From contig JBBHKE010001956.1 of NCBI GenBank assembly GCA_037447655.1, positions 93,198 to 157,197 on the forward strand: a stretch of DNA of 64,000 nt, written 5' to 3'. Below are positions 12,474-26,000 of this stretch, piece by piece; within the stretch, counting starts at the first letter, position 1; each line of letters starts with the position of its first letter. The translations under genes and the position numbers were made by a program. The DNA comes from Zygnema cylindricum (lineage: Eukaryota; Streptophyta; Zygnematophyceae; Zygnematales; Zygnemataceae). A model generated the notes under the pieces. The model had not been told where the DNA came from. It saw only the letters and a list, made by a program, of their open reading frames with translations, and searched no databases.

Positions 12474-12690
12474 CACCGTCGATCGTATTTAGCGCGTATG
12501 TCTTTTTTGTCGCTTAAAACATATTTTCTCCGTACACAATTGTCCAATTTTCAATTTAAGACCGCCACTCGTAATCTGAGAATATAACCTTTTAATCTCA
12601 ACCGTCAGATCCACAATCCGACATGTATGTACGGAGAAAAGATGTTTTAAGAGACAAAAAAAGCATACACGCTAAATACGATCGACGGTG
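12474..12690. mobile_element. Mariner-like MITE with long inverted repeats, 217 bp
   Basis: The element starts CACCGTCGATCGTATTTAGC next to TA (12472-12473) and ends with the complement, GCTAAATACGATCGACGGTG, next to TA (12691-12692). The inverted repeats continue imperfectly for about 60 bp per side, so nearly the whole element can fold back. TA target duplication and small size fit a Stowaway-type MITE. Not coding. Confidence 0.75.
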
Positions 12691-13568
12691 TAGTTTACCA
12701 GTACAGTACAGTACCGTACAGTAATGTTCGTAGCGATGGGCAGTCTACCCCTTACGGTCCTTGTGTCATATCGCGATGCAAAAAGAAGCAGTCGATGAAT
12801 GCCATGATGCAAGTGAATATCTCCGCAAGAGCGACCAAATGCTATGACGTGGGTCGACCGTCAGGTCGGCTGCACGTGATCCGGGCACCAAGGAAGAAAA
12901 GCAGAAGCGTGGGAACATTGGAAGTGCCGATTGCCAGCTAATCAATTCCGTACGGATAGAGTGGAAACCTCTGCAATCGTACACAAAGACCAGGCGCAGT
13001 TAGCTCCGTCACCTTGTTGTCTTTTCCCCTCGAATACGGGCGAGCAGGAAAGATCCGTCTCCCAGCTATTAGATCCCACGATTTTCGGCGGTCCCAACTC
13101 CAAACCCTAGGCTTTACGAGCTTCATTATGGCTTCCTTGTCAAACTATCATCATACTACCGTACACTAGTACCTCATCCTTGTATTCCGTACATAAAGAA
13201 TAGTTGCCCATGTCTCTTTCGCCATAAATATGTCCTGTACGAACATGCCCAGACAAACAGATTATCACCTCGAAAAATCGTGCATTCCCCTCGTCCTTTC
13301 ACAATACGATAATATCCCTATCCGTACTATGCCTAGCGATTTCCAGTTCTCCCTACTGCCCAACAGCGCGAAGCCGCGAACCATGATCCAATCCTCTCTC
13401 CCTCACCCCCCCTTACCGTACGCTTCCTTTCGTACGGCCCTTTTCCAGTGTGCCCGGCTCGGCGGTTATGGCAATTATGGCAGTTACGATATGCCCGAGT
13501 TGACTCCGACGCAAGACTCGACAAACCTTTCCCCAACAAGCTACGCTACGGCCTACGCCGCACCTGTA

Positions 13569-13817
13569 CACCGTGTATCGTTGTTATCAATGTTTTTTTC
13601 GCCACTTCAATTTTATTTTCTCCGTGCACACATGCAAACATATTCATCCGACGGTCGACATGCAAAGCTTCTTATCTTACCCTCGGATTGGCGGTATCCA
13701 AACGGAAATCGGACATTAATGTGTGCACGCCAAATGGTCGATTAACTTGACAAAAAAGACATTGACGCTAACAATGAAGACATAATATGATAATAATAAA
13801 GACATGGATACACGGTG
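13569..13817. mobile_element. Mariner-like MITE just upstream of the histidine kinase, 249 bp
   Basis: Bounded by TA dinucleotides (13567-13568 and 13818-13819), it begins CACCGTGTATC and ends GATACACGGTG. The left interior (T-rich run, then TATTTTCTCCGTGCACACA) resembles the MITE at 12474, so both belong to one family. Its right end is 217 bp before the histidine kinase ATG, so it may lie in that gene's promoter or 5' UTR. Confidence 0.65.
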
Positions 13818-13819
13818 TA

Positions 13820-13901
13820 CAGTACAGTACAGTACTGTACTTCTCTCTACAATAGTGCACTGGACTGTACCGCAACCCGTACCGCAGCCCGTATCTCTCT
13901 C

Positions 13902-13943
<42 letters not shown>

Positions 13944-14034
13944 ATCTCTGCTTTCCCTGCTTTCCCTGCTTTCAACTGTCGACATGCCGGCCATGCACGT
14001 GCACTCGCCCTCCGCCGGCCGGTAGGCGGCTGCG
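13820..14034 (+). promoter_or_regulatory. Presumed 5' UTR or proximal promoter of the histidine kinase
   Basis: The stretch contains a GTACA-type palindromic run (13816-13840), a pure CT microsatellite (about 13905-13940) and a short TTTCCCTGC triplication. Pyrimidine-rich tracts at this position are common in plant core promoters and leaders. An in-frame TAG at 14023-14025 separates it from the coding start. No TATA box could be assigned. Confidence 0.35.
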
Positions 14035-17000
14035 ATGTGCGCGGGGTCGGCGCGGCTGGCGCCCGACGGGACGGGTGGGTGGGAGGCGTCATCGGGCGAC
14101 ACTGCAACGCCCAGCAGCTCCTCCAGCAGCCGCGCGTCCACGGAGCCAATCATGGCGGACCACCGCCAGACCACCCTGCCGCTGCCGCTACCTCTGCCGC
14201 TACCTCTTCCTCGGACGAATGAGGAGGGAGGGGAGCTAAGCGCGCGATGGCAGCCATTGGCGGGATGTGGAAGGATGTGGAGGCGAGGAGGAAGTGTCAT
14301 GTTTTTGGTGTTAGGGGTTTTTGTTGTCGTGGCGGTGTTTCTGATCGTTTTTTTTCAAGAGCACAGGGAGAGAAAAGGTTAGCTACTTTCTTTGGACCTG
14401 GAGAGTGTGAGGAAATAACTGATTTTTGTAGGCTTGAGCCTGTGAAGGTAAAGGCGATGGCTTTATAGTCGTTTGTCTAGTAATTTTATCCATGGCGGCT
14501 TATTTCCACAAAGTGGAGAACATTGCGGACTCTTCGTGTCTCTGTAGCCGCAGCCAAAATGCATAGCCACAGAAAAACGGATTTTTAGCAGACGCTTGTT
14601 TTGTTTTTGTGTTTGACATCACGAAGACTCGGAAACAAGTGAGGCGGTTGACAGCTCCCGGCTGCTGATTGCGCCACAGGAACTGTATGAGCGTGTTTTT
14701 AGAAGTATTGCTAATGCTGTCAAAACACAGGAGGCCAGTGCCATTATTTTGCTGCACTCTGTTTAAAAAACCTATTTTAAGTTTTTAAAGTATAAATAGT
14801 GTTGCAGCCTGGTTCCTCATAGACTGAACATGTTCCTGAGAAGTTTTTCAACGGTGTTGCATGAGGCCTAAAGTAGCTAAACTCGCCTTGAAACTACACC
14901 TTGAATCGCTCCATTCGCTATTAGCACTATTTTGGTGAAGGCTGCTTTTGCCCTCTGAACACAAATTAACGCTGAAAATAATTATTTTTGCTTTACACAA
15001 CTGTCCAGGTCATTCGGCCGGAAATAGGATTATTAGCTCTAAAACAATCCTCGTACTATTTATTTCTTACTGCTAAATCGCTGTAGCTTTACATACTTTA
15101 TTGGAGAATAAATTACGAATACCGAAGCTCATCTGTCTGAGACCAATGCATCTCACTTTCACTTTCTTTTCTTAGAGAGGCTGCCAGCAAGAGTTTCTGA
15201 GACTCCATGCATTGAGCTCCCTCTGTTGTCCCTGCCACTCTTTTTCATAAGGCTTGTGTTCTCAACAACAGGTTGTGCAATAGGGTTTTTCAAGTCACAC
15301 TCTTGAGCGGGAGAATGAGGGGGAGGAGGAGAGAGGGGGGAGAGATTATGGGGAGATACAGTTGCCGATGAAGATGTTTGCAGTGGAGAATGAAAGGTGT
15401 CTCTTTGTCTATGGCGCAACTCATTACTGAAGCCTGAGTCTCTGGCAAGTCATGAATAATCGGGGAGGGAAATGCAAAGGTTTACTTCACTTCCCTTAAT
15501 GTGGCGTTAGAAAGTGTTACATGGGGTTTGCAAGCGTCTAGTTTCAGCATTGACAGAAAAGGTGAAAGCCTACAGATTATTGTAAAGCTTAACAGTTGTT
15601 TTTGATTAGGGTGAGTCTCAGGTCTTGGCCGTTGGGTATGTCAGTGCAGGATACGCCTTCTCTTCCGATCCGGTTTGACCCTTCCGAACCAATTGTCAAC
15701 CCACCCCTCCACCTCCTCCCTCCCTCCACCTCCCCCTCCCTCCCACCTCCCTCCCTCCTCCCTCCCCCTCCTCCCCCTCCCTCCCTCCCTCCCTCCCTCA
15801 TACTTTTCTACCCACCTGAATTGGTTGGTGCTTGCATACCAGGATAGCATAGAGAAGCAGTGTGAGTCATGGAGTATTCTACTTTCGAATCGCTTTAGTG
15901 AGACTTCACAGCAAGCTCGGCTTATGAGCGACCTTATTACCACCTTCTATTACGAAAGGCCCGACTGTTTTTTAGATCAGGTTTGTTTTATTTTTTCCCA
16001 AACTACCTTTTTTTGCGTTTAATTGTTAGGGACACATGGAAGATCTTACTATTGCGTGTTTACCAGATTGAGGGTTTGGGTGTCTGTTGTCTTATGGTGA
16101 ACGTCTTTCATACACGTTATACTGTTTGACACGGGGGATGCAATTTATGTCTGATTGTGCTTTATATCTGTTAGTTTTCGCTTTTTCTGATTAAGGGAGT
16201 TTCGCAAAGACCACCTTATCTTCACTGATTCAAAATCAAGTTGTGCTCTTTTATGTTTGCTACATTTTATAATGGTTTCGATTAGTGATCCCTCATTTTA
16301 TCATTGGAGAGAGAGAGTCGTTGTTCAGTTCGCATGAGTCGTTTCCAATGTTTGGACGATTTGTGACCCTCTATATCATAATTCGACCATAAACCACCCA
16401 ATCATCGAAAATGAGTCTTGAATATCCGTTTTAAACTGAACCAACCCTCCAACGGTCCTTCACCAAAGCCTACTTCTGAAAAAAAAAACTGTCACAACTT
16501 TTTAACCCCCACCTTTGTGTAAAACAAGAAAATTAAAATGCAAAGAGATCAAATTTTAAACCACTCGAGAAACATATTCTGTGACCTTTCGGTTTCCCTT
16601 CAATTGACCTGAATAGATAATGGCGGGAAGAGGGGATGAGAGATTGATAGTATGAGGTGGTGAGAAAATGGGGGAGTCATATGGAGGTTGATAGGTAAAA
16701 CAGATTCAAAGTTACTGGTTTTAGTCCATACTTTCCAAGGCTTTAAAATTGTAGGATTTTTTTTATGATGAGGAAAAGTACTCTATCCGACATGTTTCGT
16801 AGCATTTTGGAGGGAGTTTGATTTCCCTTGGGTTCTATTTTTGAGACAGAGTGGTTTCCAGTCCTTTGGAGAGAGAACAAACTATTCCCGACCCCTCATG
16901 CGAGGAATGGCATATGCCCCCCTAGTTACCCAATTGAAGGCAGAGAACTTTTTGCGAAAAAACGGACTTACTTGCATAAGGTGAGGCTATTGCCACCATT

Positions 17001-20000
17001 TAGATTTTTTGGGCTTATTGCAAAAAAAGTGCACATCACTATTGGTAGCTGTTATTTTCCATCTTTCTTAGATTGTATATTCTAGTTTAACAGGAGGGGG
17101 ACAGGAAAAAAAAGACTTCAAAGTGCAGTTTCCCTAAAGCTAATAATATCAGGCTTGTAGGGGCTAATTTAGCTACATTCATATAAGTTCTATTAGATAC
17201 ATATATAGCTAATAATATAGAGGTTATGGGTTTCATGGGCATTTACCAGTCACATTTTTTAGAAGGTAGAGGGATGTGGAAGGGGACCTCCATGCACCTT
17301 TAGCTGTGACATGGTTATCAACTCATCTCGGAACCTTGTGAGAGTCAGTCTCTTACCTTCCCTTACAATACTCCTTTACCTTCTCTTACTATAATCCCTT
17401 ACCTTCCCTACTTTAGTCCCTTACCTTCCCTACTATAGTCCTCTTTCCTTTCTATTCCCTTACCTTCCCTTTCTATACTCCCTTACCTTCCCTTACTGCA
17501 GTCTCTTACCTTCCTTTACTGTAGTCACTTACCCTCCCTTACTATAGTCTCTTACCTTCTTTTACTATAGTCCATTTCCCTTACGATAGTCCCTTACCTT
17601 CCCTCACTTTAGTCCCGTACATTCCCCTACTTTACTTCCTTACATTCCTTACAATAGTCCCTAAGCTTCTCTTAAAATAGTCCCTTACCTCCTCTCACAC
17701 TGGCTCCCTCAGTGGGGGTGGCCTGCATTCCCTTTGGCTGGAAAACAGGACCATAACGGGGCAATGCGAGGCTCTGGAGCAAAATTATGCCCCATTTCTC
17801 TTTTCGGCCCTTGGGGGTGCAACGGGCGATGTTATTGTTGGTCTGGACGCCTTCTCCCGTATGTGAATACTCGTCGCCCTCCCGTTCATGTCTTATGATT
17901 AGTTGCCCTCCCTTTCCCGTGTATAGTATGGCAGTTGTAGTTGAAGACACACTCAAGCTCATCTCAGGGCTTGCTTTTACAAAATGTTGGGTGTCACCTG
18001 ATAATTCACCCATTGGCTTTACTGTTTTTTTTTTACTATTTGAAACTTCAAGTTCTTCTTAGTTTGTAAGGAGGCTTCTCATTCCTGCATCATAATTTTA
18101 GTAGTGGCCTGTTACGGTTTATTGCATACACGGGCTGGACGTGGACCCTGATGTCTCAAAATAATGAATATAAGGTGAAATTCACTACTGAGTTTTACTG
18201 TTTATCCCATTACGTCTTAAATTCTGTTAGTTGTTGTGTGGGAGGTAAGGCTTTTCTGCTTTGTCAGTACAATCTGCATCCTGTCATTTACCATCCATCA
18301 GGTTCTGGACTCCGTTTCTTATCATCCATCGGGTTCTTGACTCCGTTTCTTACTTGTAGAGTTGTTTCGTCTCTGCAGAGCCTGAAATGAAGGAGGCCAT
18401 TCAAAGAGCTTGGAAAAATGGAACATTCGGTGCCTTGACACCTCAGACAGATTTGTCCTTTGTGAACTTGAGCCAGGGTGTTGCCCAGGTGTATCCCGTG
18501 TATAACAGCAGTGGACAACAGACAGAAGCAGGATGCGTGGGGTTTTTGATGGCATACTACAATATATCGGCAGTGTGGGAGGGAGTCCTGGAAGTGAGTT
18601 TCACCTCTCTCACGTCTTTCTCAAAGCCAGAACTGTATTCGCAATCTCCAACTCAGAATAAAGGATTGAGGAAAAGCTAACTGGTATTTAGGTTCACTGC
18701 GCCACATACCAAGGTCTTGTTTGTCGTTTCAGGATGAAAGTAGTGACTGACTGTAGGTGATTGTAAACAAAAAGGCGAAAAGCCAAATAGCCGAAAAGCC
18801 AAAAAGCCCCATGCATGCGATCACGGTGAAGAAGTGGGCCATGTTGGCTAGTTAGAGGTTTTGATACTATTGTTGCTCCATTTGGAAATCGACATTTGAA
18901 TTCTCTAGTTTTTATGTCTACCTCTCCATCTTCAAATGTTAAACAACTTTTCTCTATTAGATGACAACCTGAAAACTACTCTGTATTCCCTCGGCTAAAG
19001 TTTTCCTGTTTCAAAACTGGAGTGGTGCAGGAAAGTAAAGGTTCAATGGAGGAGACTTTCATCCGCCTATATGATGTCACGAATTTGTCAGAGCCTGTCG
19101 TTTTGTACCAGCCCTCGGCTCACATCCTACATCCTGGGAAAGATGATAGTTATGTAGCCAGATACCAAGTTACATTTGGGGATCCCCTTCGGCATTATGA
19201 AATTCGTTGCAGGTGTGGAGTTGCTGTCGTATAACCTTAATGTTGTACACCATCGGTTGCTCGTAGCATTAATTGAAAAAAAAAGTCTTCAATATGGTAT
19301 TTTAGCCCTATGCTGACAACCATTGTCGTAGAAGTTCCTAGTTACTACAACAATGCCAATAAAATTCAGTAATGCCGCTAAATTTTTTTCAGTTATGTGC
19401 TCTACACCAAGTCATTTGAATGACCAGATTCGCCTTGTTCACATAAATTTAAATAGCGTGGATAAGAATTACGGTGATTAACTGTGAAGTTACTATCTTG
19501 CTGATTTGCGTTTTTTGACGGGAAGGGTTGTGTAGAACATGAGTTACTGAAATTCATTATGTCTAGTGATGTGTCTATATATAGTTGATCCGCATTACGG
19601 TTTTTCTGCCCTTAGCAGACTTTTCCTGTGTGATATGTTCTGTCCTTGTGTAATCATTGAACATTCGATTTGAATACTCTGTCCTTTTCTTGTTTTGGAA
19701 CCTGGTTCAGAGCGTTGGCTTAGTAACATTTTCCTCGACTGACTTTCTTCCATGGCTATTTTTGCAGGCGAGGAGAAAAAAACTGGTTTCCTCTTGCCGC
19801 GCTCTATTGGTCTTTGGGAGTGCTTCTCCTGTGGCTTGCTGCGATGGCGTTTGTGTGGTTCACTTTCTGGCGAATGCAGCGCATGCGGAGGGAATATCGG
19901 CGAATGGAGGCGCTCAAGGAGCAAATGAGAGCAGCAAAAGTGGCAGCTGAAGCGGCCAGCAAAGCCAAGGGAACCTTCTTGGCAACAATGTCACATGAAA

Positions 20001-23000
20001 TCCGAACACCGATGAATGGTGTAATAGGTGAGAGTCTCTTGGGCAACAGTGTCACATGAAATCCGAATACATGAATGGTGCAATAGGTGAGAGTCTCCTT
20101 TAGCTTGTGAAAATAAGCATACGTGTGTTGAAATATGGGAAAGTGAACTAATGACATACATATGCTCGTCGATCACGTCACACAGCCAAAAACGGTCTAT
20201 GGATTATTTTGATTGTTTCTGTACAATTTAACTGCTCTCTTGTTGCTAACTTTCCAATATCGAGCGTTTGGAAGGCAGTAAATTTCATAAAAATACACGA
20301 ATATCAATCTAGCAGTTGCGGGAATCTACCACAGTGACTTGGGCTGGTTGACTTGAGCGACAGAAGAACTTGTGCAATGGACAGAATTTTCCTCTGTTTA
20401 ATTTAAGAAATCTTGTGACCATGCAGTAACTTTTATCATTACTTTTATATAACCATGGTTCATATTTTTACAGTGACTGATAAGTAACTTTTCAACTTTC
20501 TTAGTGTAGTTAGGATCTGTACTCATAGTCAAAAGCCTATTCAACTGCTTCTCTTTTCTTCAATTTGGAAAGTTCTCCTGAAAAACGACCCACATCCAAA
20601 TCGAGGTTTTCCAATTTTGCTATGTCTATTTGACAGTGTACAAAAGAGTGTTGAGTTTGAACAAACATGTACTGATTTTTTTGGAAAGTCCTCAAGGGTC
20701 AGTTGGTGCATAAAATTCTGTACTTTATTTGAATTTCTGCACAATGCGTTCATTAGAAAAAATTCGGGCCGAGCAGGCTATATCAGTAGAGACCAAAATG
20801 AATCAAAGAAACCTTTTAATGCAGAATAAAAAACCCAATACAGTTTGTGGGAACTGGACATAAAAGGCCACTCCAGGAAAGTGACTCAGTAAGCGTGACC
20901 TCACTGTGTTTATGGTCCAAGTTAAGTTCAGATGTAACCAGATGCTTGATTATTGCAGGCATGATGAACCTTCTCCTTCAGACACCACTGGATGCCACAC
21001 AGCTTGACTATGTGGAGACTGCTCGAACAAGTGGTCGGGCGCTTTGTTCCCTCATTAACGACATTCTCGACCTTTCCAAAATTGAGGTTGGTGGATTACT
21101 GTATACCGATTCCAGCTGATGTGGGCATGGACTTTTTGCCATTGCAGGATTAAGTCATAATACTAGGAAAAACTTGCGTTTCTGTTTTTCTTTTTATCAT
21201 TTATGTTTGCTATATTGCAAGACATACTCATGCCAAGGTACTTAACCTTTAATGAACAGGTTCTGGGCATTGTCCGTCTGTGAGGCTTTACTGACCTGTA
21301 GCTAAAACCAGTTCTGGGCACTGGTAAGGCAGATGGTAAAGGAACGAGTACTTACTTTTTTCAAATGGCAACCGTGGAACTTTTAATGCTGCACAACTGA
21401 CATGAGAGCACATGTCTACATTCCGTCTGTTCTTACATATATGTTTTTGACAAGTACAGGCTGGTAGGATGGAGCTGGAGAAGACTCGTGTCGATTTGCG
21501 GGCAGAAGTGGACGATGTTCTAAGCATGTTTGTGGAGAGGACACGGAAAAAGCCACAAGTGGAGGTGGCAGCCTTTGTCCACGATGCCGTTCCAAACACA
21601 ATTGTTGGAGACTCTTTGCGCTTTCGACAGGTAATATCAAGCATTTTCAAGCTGTGTTTTTAAACCCGTTGCACGATGTATTGTCCCATCAATCAGCCAA
21701 AAGCATTCACTTGCTACAAGGCAGTGGAAAATGACGAAAAGTACAAAAAGTTGAAAGTAGGCAAGGTCCATAATTGTGGAAGGTACTGTCAAGTTAAGGA
21801 TGACTCAATCAGGAAAGTAGGAGAACACCGATACATACTTCAAAGTAAGAAAACAGAGCTTATATCTAGAAGGAAGAAAATAGAGCTTATATCTAGAAGG
21901 AAGAAAATAGAGCTTATATCTAGAAGGAAGAAAATAGAGCTTATATCTAGAAGGAAGAAAATAGAGCTTGCTCCAGAGGCTGCAGTTTCAAATGTACAAC
22001 TGAAAAGTACGTCCTCCAGAAAGGTACTATGTCACATCTGAATGAAGTCAAGGTCGATCTTGTTGGGAAGTGGGACATCTAGCCGTCATTCCCTGCAAAC
22101 TTTGCGCCAAGTTTGTAGATTATGTATGTGCTAGCAGTTTGAAGAAATGTTCCCATTTATCTTAGCCCAAGTTCTCGAAGCTCATAATTTTTAGAAGCGC
22201 TAATTATTCTGCTTAAACGTAGAACAATTTCAGGCGTCTACCTTTGTCAGTCAGGAAAAGGATCAGAGTTTTGGATTTTATATAACATAGCATCGTATAT
22301 TCCAATGCCATTTTTTGTTGCACAAGCTACTGTGGAACAGCAGTCTCAACGCGCACAAAACCAATCAAAATCATGCACTAGTTACTCTTGAAATTGTGGA
22401 ACTTTCTAATTATCCAAAAACCTTCGAGGAACTGTTTGCAGGTCCTGATCAATCTGCTGTCCAATTCATGCAAATTTACCAATAAAGGCCATATTTTTAT
22501 TGTTATACGTACTGCCTCTCCCGATGAGGACACTGCTCTGGAAGGAGCACATTTTTCTGACGGCCGATCAGTTGCCCGCCTTTCTGAAGAGCGTCGTACG
22601 AGCATTGAGATGCCTCCCAGTCGTACAAGTCTTGAAGCCGGTGATCCCTCCTCTTACCTTCGCCTAAAACAAGCGAGTTGGGAGTCTTCGGCAGGAGGTG
22701 CTCGCAAAGGCACCACCTCTCGAAGCCTTCCCTCGGGGACAGTGGATATTCGTGTAGAGGGGCAGTCCAGAGTGGGGCCAAGTGGGGCCATAGAAAGTAG
22801 CGGTGGCATTGTTCCTGAGAGGAAGGCTGTATTGTCGCAAGTCAGCAATCCTTGGTCAAGCAGTATGGCGGACGTGATAAGGAAGGATGAATGGCTGACT
22901 CTGAGTGGTGTAGAAACGGTGGAGAGCTGTAATAGCTGGCATCGCATAAGAGATTTTGTGGATCCACCACCTGGGTCAAGGCCAGTGCGGGATCATCGGC

Positions 23001-26000
23001 TCGATGGGGAAGGAACAACGGGACTTGTACGCTTGGTGGTTTCAGTTGAGGTGAGAGCTCCTCGCTCGTGGATTAAAAACTTTGATAAAATCAGACGCTC
23101 ATTATGTATGTCATTCGTGGGTGAGTTTACATCTTGTTGTTGTGAAACAATCAGGCAGTGAGCGATTGTCTCTTGTGATTGGTGAGGCTTTTCAGGACAC
23201 AGGTCAAGGGATTCCGTGGGCCTCCCAGGGACGTCTCTTTAAGCCTTTCGTGCAGGCAGACACATCCACCACTCGCACTCATGGGGGCACCGGCATCGGC
23301 CTTTCCATCTCCCAACATCTTGTGGCTCTTATGGGAGGAAGACTCGCATTTACATCGAGGCCAAAAGTAGGGACAACTTTTTTCTTCGACATGACCGTTC
23401 CTTACGAGAGGGCAGCAGCTCCCCCTACACCAAGCAGTAAACGGCGTCTGTCCAATGGCATACGTTCGTCCGATCTTCAGGTGAGAGGGGCAATTATGCA
23501 GGAATGACTGTTGTTTTGGTGGGAAGTTGATGAAGAGCCCATCAAAGTCAAAATTATGTTTTCTGGGCCGACTGAAAATTTTGAATTCTCCGTTCCTCTT
23601 ATGCAGAGCCGACCAGTGATAGTGGTCGATGACCGACCGGTGCGACAAGCTGTCACAGCGAGCTACCTTCGCCGCCTTCGAATGGATGTGTACAGAGCAG
23701 ACAGACTGGAGGATATTCCTGCGATTTTGGAGAAGGCAAAATTTGAGCAAGAGAGACCTGAGATTCCATCGACTCCTCTGTATTCCCATGACACAGGCTC
23801 TCCGGGTGCCAGTCCTCAGCACTCCTTCTCGGGTCCTTTAATACCGGTACTCCTTGTGGATGGGGAAACGCTTTCTAGAGCAGGGCAACTGAGCAAAGGG
23901 TGGAGGGATGTAGTTGTTAGTTTTTTGATGTCTTTGACAGGGGATAGCTCTTCCTCGGGGCTCGGAGGCCATGGAGACATCAACCCTGGGGCAATAGCTG
24001 AGAGCCTCCATCCTTTGGGGGGGACAAAAGGCATAACCTCGTGGCGGTCCATTCTGCTAGTACGAGAACCGGCCATGGAGGAGGAGGCCCGGGATTCAGG
24101 ATACGATGCAACTCTTTTAAAGCCTCTAAGGAAAGCCAGTCTTGCTGGTTGCCTTGCCCAAGCCCTCCGTCCCGCGAGCCCTCCTGGGACCGCCCTCTCC
24201 TCCTCCGGAGAAATGGCTCCCACTCTCCCTATGCGACGAATGTCACGTCCTATAGGGTCGGGGGCTTCAAGTCCAGTCCAAGGTCAGGCCTCGGCTTTGT
24301 CACCTTGGGGGCCGCCTGGTCCAGGAGCTTCTCCTCTTGGCCACCAGGGGGGGGGGGATGAGAGTCATGTCGCAGGAGGTCCAGGAAATACATCTCCTTC
24401 TGAAAGTACAGTATTGGAGCCGGCTGTTGGAGGCGGCCTAGTGGTGCCTTTGGTTAAGAGGAGTTCTCCCCATAGAACGGTATCCACACCTGGGGGAGAA
24501 GATCGTCCCGGAACTTCCCAAATGCTCTCAGCAGCACTGAGGGGTAAACATTTCCTAGTGGTGAGGTTCTTCCCAAAAGCAAATTGTGTAGTCAAGGGAT
24601 ATCCGTTTACTGTGAAGGACAAAATTAGTTTGTGAAGAGAAGACATTGGAGGTTGTGTTCAGAACAAAGTATGAGTGAGTATGAGCCGTGGAGGAACTTT
24701 GCCTTGTAGTGGAGTCCGTTTATTGACCGTCTTTTTTCTTTTTCGCATGTAGATAAACCTGCTTGTTGAAGGTGCCTATTGATTGAATGCTGGTCGTATG
24801 GTCTCTTTGCCTGGGAATGATTTTGAGCAGGTGGATGACAACATGGTGAATCGAAAAGTAATACAGAAAATGCTACAACGGTATAGTGTGGATGTGGTGG
24901 CGGTGGTGGGGGGCCCTCAAGCCGTGGAGAAAATGCAACCTGGTCATTTATTCGATTGTGTCCTCATGGACGTCCAGGTACCCTACTTCTCCACTACAAT
25001 TTGCTGGTGGGATCGAGGGCAATTGAGCCTCTTACTTTCATGTATTCATGTGTCTTCAGCTTTTAGTCCATCCGCGATAGTGTTCGGTCATGTGTAAATC
25101 CGTAAACCTTTGGTTCTCCGATAGAAGATGAGTGTCGTTACCCTCTTCTTCAGAGCACGAAATAGTAGCAAAAAGCTGGGATGTGTGTATTATGCACTTC
25201 GGTATCCACGTATTTCAGAAGCAACTTAATTGCCTAAACACTGTAAGCAAAAAAGGAAAAGAAATTGTTTAAACATTGTACGTCTATTGATCTGCGTATA
25301 ATTTTTCGGGTTGCCAAACTTGCCAAACTTGCCAAACTTTCTTTGTAAGCTGAATAGTGTTTGCTATTGATTCTACGAGTGTGGCTTAAATCATACGATA
25401 TTGCATCTTGCGGAGCTGAAAACATAGAAGCTTTGCATTGTTTAATTGACAAAATATGTTCAAATGGGTGGCCCACCCACTTCAAATCGAGCAATGTTAC
25501 ATTTGTGGTAAATCCTCCAGAACCAGTTTAGTCAGACCAATTAGCTAGCGATGACTTTCACATCGATATACTCCCATGGGATTTTCTATCTTGAATCAAA
25601 GTTGAGCAAATGGTTAGGAGATGGTTTTAAAGTGAGACATTTTAACAGAAGCCATTCAACTCTCGCTTGTGCCCTCGCTACACAATGTTAAAAACTTAAT
25701 AATGATATGCTGATTTGATGACTTTCACTCCATGTTGCTGCCCTGAAACAAGTGTTTCCATTACGATTGAGAATAATTACTTTCAGTTTCATGGAGACTA
25801 TCGCGCGGGCGTCGATGTTTCATCAAGTATAAATGCAGTCTGAACATTTTCGTTTATGTTTTTCCCTGCCATCGAGTTTGAGTACTTGTTTGGTGCTTCC
25901 TCTCATTATATATTCCCATGTGTTTTGCAGATGCCTGGCATGGATGGCTTCGAGGCGACTCGTCGAATACGAGCTCAAGAAATCGAGCATCAAATGAAAC

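Noticed and set aside
13230-13745. 171-codon plus-strand frame upstream of the histidine kinase
   Set aside because: It runs into the MITE at 13569-13817, has no domain features and competes with other frames in the same stretch.
14247-14468. Frame overlapping histidine kinase exon 1 with a donor at 14454
   Set aside because: It lacks the membrane segment expected before CHASE; the frame from 14035 has it.
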